This document shows, piece after piece, positions 9,677-19,051 of a DNA stretch of 64,000 bases. The notes beneath the pieces were generated by a model that saw nothing but the letters and a program-made list of their open reading frames with translations, did not search any database and was not told where the DNA came from. The stretch covers positions 1 to 64,000 of the forward strand of contig JAKSPB010000006.1 in NCBI GenBank assembly GCA_024405215.1. Direction: 5' to 3'. Within the stretch, counting starts at the first letter, position 1, and each line of letters starts with the position of its first letter. The position numbers and the translations under genes were made by a program. The stretch comes from Lentisphaeria bacterium (GTDB lineage Bacteria > Verrucomicrobiota > Lentisphaeria > Oligosphaerales > Oligosphaeraceae).

Positions 9677-11260
9677 CTATTCTTCGCCACCGGATTCTCC
9701 CTTTTCGTCAACGCCCTGTCTCTTCCGGGGTTTCATGGTGGGGAAGAGAAGCACGTCGCGGATGGACTCCTTGCCGGTCAGCAACAAGACCAGACGGTCG
9801 ATGCCGATGCCGAGACCGCCGGTAGGCGGCATACCGTATTCCAGGGCGGTGAGGAAATCCTCGTCCACGCGTTCCTGCTCTTCTTCCTGATCGGCGTTTT
9901 CATCGATTTCGCCAGCCTGGGAGATAAGCTGTTCGGCGAAGCGGGAACGCTGGTCGATGGGGTCGTTCAGCTCGGTGTATCCAGGACACAGCTCGTGACC
10001 GTTGACCACCAGCTCATAGACATCCACCAGCTCGGGATTGTCGGTGCAGCGCTTGGCCAGAGGCACCAGGAAAAGCGGCAGACGGGTGACGAAAGTAGGC
10101 TGAATCAGCGTGCATTCGATGAAGGCGTCGTAGATTTCATGGGAGACGTGGAAGGAGTCCATGTCGTCCGTGATGTTGTCTTCCAGGCCAAGGTCCTTTG
10201 CCTTCTGGCGCTGGATTTCCACAGGCAACTGCCACCAGTCGGCGCCCATCTTTTCTTCCAGGAGTTCATGGAAGGTGACGCGACGCCAGGGGCTGGTGAA
10301 ATCCACCGTGCTGACCACTTCGCCGGCCTCGTTCGTCTGGTCGATCTTCAAGGTGCCAATGGCATTCTGCGCCACCGTGGTAACCATGGACTCGATGATT
10401 TCCATCATGCCCTCGCAATCGGAGTAGGCTTGATAGAGTTCCAGAACGGTGAACTCGGGGTTGTGGCTATGGTCGCAACCTTCGTTGCGGAAGTCGCGTC
10501 CCAGCTCGAAGACACGCTCGAAGCCCCCCACGATGAGACGCTTCAGGTAAAGTTCGGGAGCGATGCGCAAATACATGGGGATGTTCAGCGCATTGTGATG
10601 GGTCTTGAAGGGGCGCGCCTTGGCACCGCCGGCCAGAGTCTGGAGAATGGGGGTCTCCACTTCCATGAAATCGCGTCCTTCCAAGAACTTACGGCACTCG
10701 CTGATGATCTTCGAGCGCAAAGCCAGGACCCGACGGGAGTCATCGTTGACAATCAGGTCCACATAACGCTGGCGATAGCGCTGCTCCAGATCCTGCAGGC
10801 CATGGAACTTCTCCGGCAGGGGCAGAAGGCTCTTGGAGAGCAGCTCGAACTTCTTCACGTGCAGGGAGAGTTCGCCCGTGCGGGTACGGAAGGCGAAGCC
10901 CTCCACGGAAATGATATCTCCCAGATCCAAGCTCTTGAACTCCGCATAGGGCTCGTCACCCACATCGGTGCGCTGCATGTAGATCTGGATATTCCCGCTG
11001 CCGTCCTTCACATTGGCGAAAAGGGCCTTGCCCATGACACGGCGGGTCATGAGACGTCCGGCCACCTTGTAGGTGGTTTCCGTGCCTTCGGGAATTTCCC
11101 CCGGATGGGCGGCGCGGATGACCTTGACGCTGGTCAGGCCTTTGACGCCGTGGCCGTACAGATTCTTGCCGCTGGCTCGCAAGGCTTCAACCTTGGCGCG
11201 GCGCTGGGCAATGACATTCGCGCTTTCCAAAAGAGTTTCCTGGGTGTGTTCTTCAGACAT
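9677..11260 (-). CDS. lysS: Lysyl-tRNA synthetase, class II
   Basis: A 527-residue class II lysyl-tRNA synthetase that charges tRNA-Lys in the cytoplasm. The N-terminal OB-fold anticodon-binding domain spans roughly residues 65-150 (VAGRLMTRRVMGKALFANV). The catalytic domain contains motif 2 (FRNEGCDHSHNPEFT) and motif 3 (GLGIGIDRLVLLLTG). The C-terminus is a short acidic/basic tail (RKRQGVDEKGESGGEE). Length is typical. It lies in a minus-strand housekeeping run, with plsY 41 bp upstream and uvrD 18 bp downstream. Confidence 0.95.
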   Translation of the reverse strand: MSEEHTQETLLESANVIAQRRAKVEALRASGKNLYGHGVKGLTSVKVIRAAHPGEIPEGTETTYKVAGRLMTRRVMGKALFANVKDGSGNIQIYMQRTDVGDEPYAEFKSLDLGDIISVEGFAFRTRTGELSLHVKKFELLSKSLLPLPEKFHGLQDLEQRYRQRYVDLIVNDDSRRVLALRSKIISECRKFLEGRDFMEVETPILQTLAGGAKARPFKTHHNALNIPMYLRIAPELYLKRLIVGGFERVFELGRDFRNEGCDHSHNPEFTVLELYQAYSDCEGMMEIIESMVTTVAQNAIGTLKIDQTNEAGEVVSTVDFTSPWRRVTFHELLEEKMGADWWQLPVEIQRQKAKDLGLEDNITDDMDSFHVSHEIYDAFIECTLIQPTFVTRLPLFLVPLAKRCTDNPELVDVYELVVNGHELCPGYTELNDPIDQRSRFAEQLISQAGEIDENADQEEEQERVDEDFLTALEYGMPPTGGLGIGIDRLVLLLTGKESIRDVLLFPTMKPRKRQGVDEKGESGGEE

Positions 11261-11301
11261 GATTTGTAAAATGCAATGGGGAGGCTAAACGAACGAAAAT
11301 G

Positions 11302-11949
11302 CTATTTGGCGGCTTTCTTGAAGGAGTTCTCATTTCCCTCCATCAGGCGCTGGATGTTCTCCTTGTGACGATAGATGATGAACGCCACCATGATCCAGAT
11401 GAGGAGCACCACAGGCCAGCCGATATGCTCCCATCCGAAAATCTGGAAGAGCAAGGAGAGAATGGCGACTGCGGCAGCAGCGGAAATGCTGGCGATGGCG
11501 ACCACATGGGTCTTGAACTCCAGGAAAACCCACAGAAGCAGCCCCAGTACGATGGGCCAGAAGGCCAGCGCCATGGCCACGCCGGCGCCGGTGGCGACGC
11601 CTTTGCCGCCCTTGAAGCGAAGCCAGACAGGGAAGATGTGCCCCGCCACCGCGCCCGCGCCACCGCAGATTCGCGCCGTGGAGATGGCGTCGCAGCCCAT
11701 CTTGGATGCCAGCCACACCCCCAGCACGACCGCAAGGAAGCCCTTGCTGAAATCCAGCGCAAAGCAAATCTTGCCCCAGGCGCCACCCAAGATGCGGGTA
11801 ACGTTGGTGGAGCCGATGTTATGGCTTCCCTTGGTCCGGATGTCCACGCCATTGATGAAGCCAATCAGGAGCCCCCAGGGGATGCTTCCCAGGAGATAGC
11901 CCAACAAGACAACGGCGGCGTAAGCGAGCAAAGAGTTTGAATGTTCCAT
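11302..11949 (-). CDS. plsY: Glycerol-3-phosphate acyltransferase PlsY
   Basis: A 215-residue polytopic inner-membrane protein. It matches PlsY, which transfers the acyl group of acyl-phosphate to glycerol-3-phosphate in the first step of phospholipid synthesis. The family signatures GSHNIGSTN (41-49) and RFKGGKGVATGAG (111-123) are intact, with hydrophobic segments between them. Length is typical. It lies downstream of the NAD kinase gene with a 30-bp gap, in the same orientation. Confidence 0.93.
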   Translation of the reverse strand: MEHSNSLLAYAAVVLLGYLLGSIPWGLLIGFINGVDIRTKGSHNIGSTNVTRILGGAWGKICFALDFSKGFLAVVLGVWLASKMGCDAISTARICGGAGAVAGHIFPVWLRFKGGKGVATGAGVAMALAFWPIVLGLLLWVFLEFKTHVVAIASISAAAAVAILSLLFQIFGWEHIGWPVVLLIWIMVAFIIYRHKENIQRLMEGNENSFKKAAK

Positions 11950-11979
11950 TTGCGATGCGAAACTGAGGTGGATGGTTCG

Positions 11980-12756
11980 CTACCGGGTGCCATTGCGGCG
12001 CAACAGGTAGCATTCACGACAACGGAAGGCCTCCATGCCAAAGACCCGTGCGGGCTGCGGCGCGGCCTGGACGATCAATCGTTTGCCCTCCAGGACCTTG
12101 GAGACCTCTGGGGAATTATCGGCCTGCACAAAGGCGGGGCCACGAAGAATCTTGATTTCCAATCGGGAATTCACCGGGAAAATCTGGAAGGCCTCGCCTT
12201 CCATGGGATTGCCGTATGCCAATCCCAGCCCTTCCGCGAAAGTGCCCCGGGTGACACTCTGGAAGTATCCTGTAGAACCAGATGGCGTGGAAAAGACCAG
12301 GCAGTCCGCGATGACTTGCGGACGCAGCAGAATGCCGTCCTTCTCAATGCGGCAACGGATGGCCCCCAGCGGATGGACCTGACGACTGAGAACAATGTCG
12401 TTCAACGCAAGCAGTTCCTGTCCATCTTCCAAACGGGCGCACAACTTCCCCAGCGTCTCGCAAGCATACGCCCCCCCGAAGAAGGCCTCCAGGCATTGCT
12501 CCTCGGAATGGCTTTTGCAACGAGGGTTGTGGCTCTTGTCCCGCAAGGGCAATTTGGGGATGCCGGGAAAATCCCGTTCCGCCCCCAGGAGCGTGCCATC
12601 GCCACCGTAGGCGATCACCAGCTCCGGCGCGGACGGATCCTCCGGCGGAAGAATCCTCACTGGATACTTCTGCAACAACGGCAGGAGCTCCGCAACGTAA
12701 CGGCCAACAACCTTGACGGCTAGGCCATCATGAAGAAATGAAGAGGAATTGTTCAT
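11980..12756 (-). CDS. nadK: NAD kinase
   Basis: A 258-residue NAD kinase that phosphorylates NAD to NADP. The family motifs GGDGTLL (51-57), LNDIVLSR and TPSGSTGY are present. The ATG at 12756 was chosen; an in-frame TTG at 12774 would add six residues. Neither has a strong Shine-Dalgarno sequence. The N-terminus before GGDGT is short, as in compact bacterial NadK. It sits between a TonB-like gene upstream (40-bp gap) and plsY downstream. Confidence 0.9.
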   Translation of the reverse strand: MNNSSSFLHDGLAVKVVGRYVAELLPLLQKYPVRILPPEDPSAPELVIAYGGDGTLLGAERDFPGIPKLPLRDKSHNPRCKSHSEEQCLEAFFGGAYACETLGKLCARLEDGQELLALNDIVLSRQVHPLGAIRCRIEKDGILLRPQVIADCLVFSTPSGSTGYFQSVTRGTFAEGLGLAYGNPMEGEAFQIFPVNSRLEIKILRGPAFVQADNSPEVSKVLEGKRLIVQAAPQPARVFGMEAFRCRECYLLRRNGTR

Positions 12757-12796
12757 TGAAAAACGACTCGGCAACAGACATATCGGCCTGTGCCAA

Positions 12797-13657
12797 TCAA
12801 TGGTTCTGCACCTGATACTTCAAGTTGACAACAAAGCGCAGGGCGGCGCTGGATTGCAGATGCACCTGGGAAAACGGCGGAAGCTTCTCGGCCTTCAGCT
12901 TTTCCAGCAGCACACGGGCGCAATCGTTCATCCGGGCGCTGTCGGATTTACCGGAAACATAGCAGTAGAGGACTCTGCCGTCCGGGGAAATCATCAGCGA
13001 GACTTGGGCATCTTTGGGAATCGTCGCGAGGCGCTCCGGGCCATAGATTTCCCAAAGCTGCGCCATTCGATGTTCCAGGCAGCTGGCCAGGTAGTTCTCA
13101 AAGGCCTTCTGCTGCGTTGCGTTCAGGTTGTTCAAATTCGGCACACAGCTAGGCCGAACCACCGTAGGACGGCTATCGGAAATCCGCTGGTTAATGCGCC
13201 TGGTGATGTCGTCCGGATTGACGGCGGGCCTGGCGGGCTTTTGCGGCGGCGTCACCTTGGCGTTCTTCAGACGCTCCCGGAGGACATCCTCGCGGCTCGG
13301 CTTGGGAGGATCCGCCTTCGGGGGCTTCGGCGTCTCCACCTTGGGGGATTCGACCTTCGGAGCCTCGACCTTCGGCGTCTCCACTTTGGGTGGTTCGACC
13401 TTCGGCGGATCAGGTTCAGGCGGCGTCTCCTCCGATGGCGCAGGCTCGTCCACTTGCGGCGTCTCCACGGGCGAAGGCGGCATGGAATCCACAGGCGTCA
13501 CATCGAAGAACTCCACCTCCTTGAAAGTCGGCGGCTCTTCCGGCTTGCTCATCATGCAGGACAAGCCAAGCAGCCCCAGCACAAGCACATGAAGGGAAAT
13601 GGAACCCACGAACCCTAGCAGGCCGTAAGAACTGGATTTTTCCTCATCGTGTTTCAT
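12797..13657 (-). CDS. TonB-like periplasm-spanning protein
   Basis: A 286-residue protein with one N-terminal transmembrane anchor (about 13-35, GFVGSISLHVLVLGLLGLSC). A long Pro/Lys/Glu-rich linker (about 40-140) is built of PKVE/PKVET-type repeats. The C-terminal domain (about 180-286) resembles the TonB/TolA C-terminus (MAQLWEIYGPERL, DAQVSLMISPDGRV). This architecture is that of TonB, which couples inner-membrane energy to outer-membrane receptors, or TolA. No exbB, exbD or tolQR genes lie beside it, so which of the two it is cannot be decided here. It lies upstream of nadK. Confidence 0.7.
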   Translation of the reverse strand: MKHDEEKSSSYGLLGFVGSISLHVLVLGLLGLSCMMSKPEEPPTFKEVEFFDVTPVDSMPPSPVETPQVDEPAPSEETPPEPDPPKVEPPKVETPKVEAPKVESPKVETPKPPKADPPKPSREDVLRERLKNAKVTPPQKPARPAVNPDDITRRINQRISDSRPTVVRPSCVPNLNNLNATQQKAFENYLASCLEHRMAQLWEIYGPERLATIPKDAQVSLMISPDGRVLYCYVSGKSDSARMNDCARVLLEKLKAEKLPPFSQVHLQSSAALRFVVNLKYQVQNH

Positions 13658-13711
13658 CGTGCTTAATTTAACCTCTGGAAAAGATTCTTTGTCCGATGTC
13701 CGCCTGGAACT

Positions 13712-15112
13712 CTACTGATGCCGACGCGTCATCTTGGCGGTGAACATGGCATCGCAGTCTCCATCCCAAGGCCAGACCTGCGTCATGCCCGACGAGCTCC
13801 TCCCGGAAATAGGAGCGTCATGGGGGGTCAAGACAAATTCGGGATGGGCATCCAGGAAGGCCTCCACCACACCTTGGTTCTCGCGCCGGAACATGGAACA
13901 GGTGGAATAGACCAGTGTGCCGCCGGGACGGACGGCGCCGGAGGCCGCAGCCAGGAGCTGTGTCTGCAAAGCGACGAACTCCGTCAACTGTTCGGGCGTA
14001 GTATTCCAGCGCCCGTCTGGCGTCCTGCGCCAGGTCCCGCCGCAGGAGCAGGCGGTATCCACCAGCACCCCGTCAAAGCGGTCACGATATGCGGAAGGCG
14101 TGCCTTTCCCCTGCCATTCCTTCATGCGGATGTTGCAAAAATGCCCGCGCCTGGCGCGCAGTTTCAGTTCTTCCAGCTTGAAAGCACGAAGGTCCGTGGC
14201 CTCCACGCATCCGCGATTCTTCATCAAATAGGCCAGATGGAGGCTCTTTCCGCCACCGCCGGCGCAAGCGTCCCACCACTGCTGGCCGGGGCGCGGCGCA
14301 CAGACGAATCCCACTGCCTGGGAGGCCAGGTCCTGCACCTCGAAGGCGCCGCCCTGGAAGGCGGAAAGGCCACGCAAGTTGGCCCCGGCATGACGGATGC
14401 AGAAGGCATTGGGCATATGCGGATGCGCCAGCAGCCTCACCGCCCCGCCGCTTTCGTCCTCCATCTGTCTCTTCAGATATTCCAGATCGGAACACTGTGT
14501 GCGGATCCAGACGGGCGGGCGGCGCTGCATCCACTCGACAAGCTGTCCGTAGTCCACCTGGCATTCCGGCGCCAGTTCGGCAGGCACCCACGCGGGAAGG
14601 AGCTCTTCCATTGTCAGGGGAGGCATGACCTTGTTCTGGAAGAAGGGGCGCAGATAACGGCGCCGCCCCGCCACGGGCGTATCCGCGGCGACATTCTGGA
14701 AGAGTTCGGGATAGAGCCCTGCATCGCGCAGCAGGAACATGACGGCCGGCGGCAATTCAAAACGGTTTTCCAGGAGCCATGCCGCGGCGAGCACGCCAGA
14801 CCAGTCCGAAGAATGGACGGGAAGTTCCTTTTCTCCGGCCTTCCAGGCCTCGACGAATTTCTCCGGGGCCAGTTTCTGCAGCCATCCCCACCAGCGCAGC
14901 ACGGAGAAAAGCGTCTCGGAAATGATGCGCCGATCCCGGGAACCCAGCTGGTGGTTCTTGGCACAGTAGTCGTGCAGGCAGCGATCCGCCGGGCGCTTTT
15001 CACCAAGGCACTGCGCCATGACCGTGACCACCGCTTCCGCCGTGGCGCGACCTTGACTGGCGGCGCGATTGCCTGACAGGGGACGATTCGTTTGTTTTTC
15101 AGAAGGAATCAT
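13712..15112 (-). CDS. RsmB/NOL1/NOP2/sun-family RNA m5C methyltransferase
   Basis: A 466-residue SAM-dependent RNA cytosine-5 methyltransferase. The N-terminal ~130 residues resemble the NusB-like RNA-binding domain of RsmB. The catalytic domain carries the SAM loop DACAGGGGKSLHLA and the two catalytic-cysteine motifs: TACSCGGTWRR (usual form PCSGTG) and YSTCSMFRREN. The likely target is 16S rRNA C967, by family membership, but the motif IV variant makes this less certain. It ends 54 bp before the TonB-like gene and begins 7 bp after folD ends, which suggests co-transcription with folD. Confidence 0.85.
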   Translation of the reverse strand: MIPSEKQTNRPLSGNRAASQGRATAEAVVTVMAQCLGEKRPADRCLHDYCAKNHQLGSRDRRIISETLFSVLRWWGWLQKLAPEKFVEAWKAGEKELPVHSSDWSGVLAAAWLLENRFELPPAVMFLLRDAGLYPELFQNVAADTPVAGRRRYLRPFFQNKVMPPLTMEELLPAWVPAELAPECQVDYGQLVEWMQRRPPVWIRTQCSDLEYLKRQMEDESGGAVRLLAHPHMPNAFCIRHAGANLRGLSAFQGGAFEVQDLASQAVGFVCAPRPGQQWWDACAGGGGKSLHLAYLMKNRGCVEATDLRAFKLEELKLRARRGHFCNIRMKEWQGKGTPSAYRDRFDGVLVDTACSCGGTWRRTPDGRWNTTPEQLTEFVALQTQLLAAASGAVRPGGTLVYSTCSMFRRENQGVVEAFLDAHPEFVLTPHDAPISGRSSSGMTQVWPWDGDCDAMFTAKMTRRHQ

Positions 15113-15119
15113 ACCGGGA

Positions 15120-16004
15120 CTACTTGCAGGAGTTCTTCGCAGAAAGGACTGTGTTGAAGAGCAGCATCGTGATGGTCATGGGCCCCACGCCGCCAGGCAC
15201 GGGGGTAATCATGGAAGCCACTTCCTTCACCTCGTCGAAATCCACATCGCCCTTCAGACGATAGCCGCGGGCGGCCGTAGGATCCGCCACGCGGTTCACG
15301 CCCACGTCAATGACCACCGCCCCGGACTTGACCATGTCGCGGGTGATGGTGTGCGGGGCGCCCGCCGCCGCCACCAGGATGTCCGCCTGCCGGGTGAAAT
15401 TGCCCAGATCACGGGTATGGCGATGGCAGATGGTCACAGTGGCATTGCCGCCCAGGGCTTTCTGGAAGAGCAGATTGGCCACGGGCTTGCCCACGATGTT
15501 GCTACGCCCCACCACAACCACATGTGCGCCGTCGGTATTGACGCCGCTGCGCAACAGCAGCTGGATGATTCCATGGGGTGTGCAGGAGATGAAAGTCGGC
15601 TGGCCCAGCATCAGCTTGCCCAGCGAAACGGGGCTGAAGCCATCCACGTCCTTGGCGGGATCGATGGCGGCAATGACGGCATCCGTATCAATGTGCTTCG
15701 GCAACGGAAGCTGCACGAGAATGCCGTGGATACGGGGATCCGCATTCTTCTCGGCAATCAGCGCCAGCAGTTCCTCCTGGGTAGTGGATGCAGGGATGCG
15801 GTTGTCATCGGAATAGATGCCGATTTCCTGGCAGGCGCGTTCCTTGGCCGTCACGTATGACTGGCTGGCGGGGTCCTCCCCCACCAGGATTACCGACAGA
15901 CCGGGAGTCACGCCGAAATCCTTCTGCAGCTGAGCGACATTCGCTTTCAGCTCTTCGCGAATGTCAGCCGCTATCTTTTTTCCATCAATGAGTTGTGCAG
16001 CCAT
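15120..16004 (-). CDS. folD: Methylenetetrahydrofolate dehydrogenase/cyclohydrolase FolD
   Basis: A 294-residue bifunctional enzyme that interconverts methylene-, methenyl- and formyl-tetrahydrofolate with NADP. Signatures seen: [15 protein letters not shown] (catalytic Lys region), [14 protein letters not shown], the Rossmann motif [18 protein letters not shown] and [14 protein letters not shown]. Length is typical. It is the first gene of a probable folD-rsmB pair. The 199 bp upstream (16005-16203) are AT-rich and hold no gene I can support. Confidence 0.95.
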   Translation of the reverse strand: MAAQLIDGKKIAADIREELKANVAQLQKDFGVTPGLSVILVGEDPASQSYVTAKERACQEIGIYSDDNRIPASTTQEELLALIAEKNADPRIHGILVQLPLPKHIDTDAVIAAIDPAKDVDGFSPVSLGKLMLGQPTFISCTPHGIIQLLLRSGVNTDGAHVVVVGRSNIVGKPVANLLFQKALGGNATVTICHRHTRDLGNFTRQADILVAAAGAPHTITRDMVKSGAVVIDVGVNRVADPTAARGYRLKGDVDFDEVKEVASMITPVPGGVGPMTITMLLFNTVLSAKNSCK

Positions 16005-16203
16005 ATTTATGATTCCTTGTTATGGTGAAGAAAGTTTTTTCCCGCCTACGGCGAAGAGAACACACGACACACAAAACGCACAACAAGCTTCTCCCTTTTT
16101 GAAACAAGGAAAACTTAGGCAAAAAACAGCCCTTTTGTGTATTTGAGGTGTTATGCGTGGTTTGTGTTTTGCGTCGGAAGGCTCCTTAGACTTTTCGGAA
16201 TTT

Positions 16204-17952
16204 CTATTTCCAGTCCACCCGGACAGGCTCGGCAGCCATGGGCGTATTGGAGTCCATGGCCTCCTGGAGTTCCTCTTCACGGTCGGGATCCAGCCACCAA
16301 AGCGACTCGGGATCGCCGCCGAAGCGCCCCAGCACGCGCGGAGGCGTGCCGAACTTGTTCCAGTAGAGCAATCGCGTGTAATTGATGTTCCAGAGGAGCG
16401 CGTATGGAACCTCCCTGGCCAGAATGCCGTCAATCTCCCGGTTGATCTCATTGCGTTTCTGGATTTCGAAAATGCCCTTCTGCGCCTCGATCAACTCGTC
16501 CACACGGGCATTGGCAAACCCCGTGATATTGGAAGATCCAGGTCGTTTCCCCTCCTGGGAAGACCAGAGTTGCTCCGGGTCCTTGAAGAGCGAACCTCCC
16601 CAGGCAGCCCAAGTCATGTCAAAGGCATACTCATCCATGTCCTTCGCCCAGGCGGACCAGTCCTTTACCACGATGTCCATCTGGATGCCGACCTTCTTCA
16701 ACGCCTCGTTATAGACCGCCAGGAACTTGTCCGACGAACCGCCGCGATTGAGGAAAGTGAATGCGAAGGGCTTTCCGTCCTTCATCAGCACGCCCGTCTT
16801 GGGGTCAGGACGCCAGCCAGCCTCGGCCAGGAGCTTCTGGGCTCCTTCCAGATCGTATGGCACAAGTTCCGCCGTATTGGGATGCTGGCTGTCATAGAGA
16901 TCCTCCATATAGGAACGATGGAGGAAATACTGTCCGAACATCATGGTCCGGTTCATGAAATCCCGGTCAATGAGCATGGCCAGCGCCCGGCGCACCCGCG
17001 CATCCTGGAAAAGCGGCCGGCGTAGATTCATGGCGAATCCCTGCAACCCCACAGGCTCCTGGTTGTGGACTTCCTGCTTCACGATCCAGTGATTCCGAAC
17101 GGCGGCGACTTCGTTCTCAACCTGGTGCCACTGGCTGGCGGAGTAGATTTTCATGACATCGATTTCCCCCTTCTTGAAGGCATCGAAGGCATTCTGCTGG
17201 TCCTCGAAGAAACGCATCTTCAGGAACTGGAAGTTGTTCACTCCCTGGCAGGCAGGATATGCGCGGCGCCAGTAGTCCGCGCGCTTCTCCAGCAGAAGAT
17301 ATTGTCCTTCCTGGAACTCCCGGATCCGGTAGGGGCCGGAAACCACGGGAAACTCGAAGTTAAGCAGATTGAAATCCATTCCCTGGAAGGCGTGCTTCGG
17401 CAGAATCAGGAACTCGCCGACGGCGGAAAGATTCTCCCAATGGAGCGTCTTGGCCCGGAAGCGAATGCCGCCGTCTTCCAGAATCTCCGGACGCTCCATG
17501 CGGGAAAGCTGATACCGGATGGGCCCAGTCAGATTCTTCGGGTCCAGCAAGGTATCATACGTCCAAAGCACATCCGAAGCGGAAACGGGCTTGCCATCGC
17601 TCCACCGGGCCTTCTCGTCCAACCAGAAGGTGAAGACCAGGCCATCCTCGGAAACCGTCCAGCGCTTGGCCAGCCAGGGGACGTATTCCAGGGTCTCGGG
17701 ATCCCGGGAAAGCAGCGTTTCATAGAGCAGCCCGAAGATCTGCGCGCTCATGACGTTGTTGTCCAGGTAATAGTTCAGGCTCTTCGGAGAAGGCCCTAGG
17801 TAAGAGACGAAAGTCCCGTCTGGAATGGCATTCTCCACATCGGCGGCAGTGCTGGGGCGCTCCGTCCAGCCTTCCAACGGATAGGATGTCTCTCCCGCCA
17901 GCAGCCCTACGGCCAGCGACATCGTGAACAGGATTGCCAGAACTCTACGCAT
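16204..17952 (-). CDS. Family 5 ABC-transporter solute-binding protein
   Basis: A 582-residue exported solute-binding protein of the peptide/nickel class (SBP_bac_5). The signal peptide is MRRVLAILFTMSLAVGLLAG. Family features include NYYLDNNVMSAQIFGLLYETL, the W-T-V-S-E-D-G-L-V-F-T-F segment, SDVLWTYDTL and RRALAMLIDRDFMN. It would deliver oligopeptides or similar solutes to an inner-membrane permease. No permease or ATPase genes are adjacent, so the transporter partner is elsewhere or absent. sppA lies 9 bp upstream on the same strand. Confidence 0.85.
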   Translation of the reverse strand: MRRVLAILFTMSLAVGLLAGETSYPLEGWTERPSTAADVENAIPDGTFVSYLGPSPKSLNYYLDNNVMSAQIFGLLYETLLSRDPETLEYVPWLAKRWTVSEDGLVFTFWLDEKARWSDGKPVSASDVLWTYDTLLDPKNLTGPIRYQLSRMERPEILEDGGIRFRAKTLHWENLSAVGEFLILPKHAFQGMDFNLLNFEFPVVSGPYRIREFQEGQYLLLEKRADYWRRAYPACQGVNNFQFLKMRFFEDQQNAFDAFKKGEIDVMKIYSASQWHQVENEVAAVRNHWIVKQEVHNQEPVGLQGFAMNLRRPLFQDARVRRALAMLIDRDFMNRTMMFGQYFLHRSYMEDLYDSQHPNTAELVPYDLEGAQKLLAEAGWRPDPKTGVLMKDGKPFAFTFLNRGGSSDKFLAVYNEALKKVGIQMDIVVKDWSAWAKDMDEYAFDMTWAAWGGSLFKDPEQLWSSQEGKRPGSSNITGFANARVDELIEAQKGIFEIQKRNEINREIDGILAREVPYALLWNINYTRLLYWNKFGTPPRVLGRFGGDPESLWWLDPDREEELQEAMDSNTPMAAEPVRVDWK

Positions 17953-17961
17953 TGTCCTTCC

Positions 17962-19050
17962 CTAGTGCAAGGCTTCCGGCATCAGATAGAAGCGATTGCC
18001 CAGCGGCAGGACCTGCGAAGGAGACAGACCATCAATCTGCACCTTCGGGGCCTGGCGTGGCGCGCACATATCCAAGAAGAACTCCGCAAAGCGGGTGTTT
18101 CCTCCCAAACGCACCACGGGCGCATTCGGGCAATTGCCCAATTCTCGGGCCTTGGCCACGGCGTCTTCGAAATCACCCAGCGCATCCACCAAATTGGCCT
18201 TCAGGGCGTCCTCGCCGGAAAGCGGGCGGCCGTCGCCGAACTCCGCGGCTTTCACGGCGTCGACGGTTGGATACCACGCCTTGCGGCCTTCGGAAACCAC
18301 TTGGCAGAAATGCGTGAAATCCGCCTGGACCATCTGGTTCAGATAGGCGCTTTCGGCTTCGGTGGCCTCACGGGAACCGCTCAGGATGTCCTTGAATGCG
18401 CCGGACTTGTAGACCACGGGCTTGACACCAAGCTTATCCAGCAGTCCATGATATTCCATGCCGTTCATGATGACGCCGATGCTACCGGTCAGCGTCATGG
18501 GATTCGCCACGATCCAATCGCTGCCGCTGGCGATGTAATACCCGCCGGAAGCCGCCATGGAATGCATGCAGGTAACCACGGGAACGGAAAGCTTGTCCAG
18601 TGCAGTGCGGATCTCGTCGCTGGCAACCACCTCGCCGCCCGGCGTATTGACGTCCAAAATCACGGCGCAGACGTCGGGAGTCTCGGCAATCTGGCGAAGT
18701 TCCTTCAGAATACGGTCGGCATCACCGTTTCGCGTTTCCGCAAAGATATTGCTGTTGAAGTGACCGATGATGCCCGCGATGGGAACCACCGCAATCCTGC
18801 GGTCGCCCGTACCGGGTCGAAGGACCTTCTCGTCCAGCGAGCTTTTCCGAGATGCCATGAGGGAAGCGGAATCCTTCGTCAGCAGGGAGCAGGATCCCAC
18901 AGCCATGAAGCAAAGCATCACCGGCAGCAGCAGGGAGAGCAGGCAGCCGCAAAGGCAGCCGCCCAGAAATCCCGTGTGGTTCTTCCGTCCCGCAGGCTGA
19001 ATGATCACGGGGCGTCCCATGGGGGCATTGTTTTCCTGTTCGTCCATCAC
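17962..19050 (-). CDS. sppA: Signal peptide peptidase SppA-type serine protease
   Basis: A 362-residue membrane-anchored S49 peptidase of the short form. One transmembrane segment lies at about 28-55. The catalytic domain carries the nucleophile Ser168 in MAASGGYYIAS and the general base Lys220 in YKSGAFKD. The 52-residue spacing matches the Ser-Lys dyad of short SppA proteins. TGSIGVIM and the downstream REATEAE segment are also family-typical. It degrades residual signal peptides in the membrane. The next gene upstream ends one base before it starts, so the two are probably translationally linked. Confidence 0.9.
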   Translation of the reverse strand: MMDEQENNAPMGRPVIIQPAGRKNHTGFLGGCLCGCLLSLLLPVMLCFMAVGSCSLLTKDSASLMASRKSSLDEKVLRPGTGDRRIAVVPIAGIIGHFNSNIFAETRNGDADRILKELRQIAETPDVCAVILDVNTPGGEVVASDEIRTALDKLSVPVVTCMHSMAASGGYYIASGSDWIVANPMTLTGSIGVIMNGMEYHGLLDKLGVKPVVYKSGAFKDILSGSREATEAESAYLNQMVQADFTHFCQVVSEGRKAWYPTVDAVKAAEFGDGRPLSGEDALKANLVDALGDFEDAVAKARELGNCPNAPVVRLGGNTRFAEFFLDMCAPRQAPKVQIDGLSPSQVLPLGNRFYLMPEALH

Positions 19051-19051
19051 G

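Noticed and set aside
7616-11269. A 1217-codon plus-strand open frame
   Set aside because: It lies opposite the clear UvrD and LysS genes and has the His/Gln/Leu-rich composition of a shadow frame.
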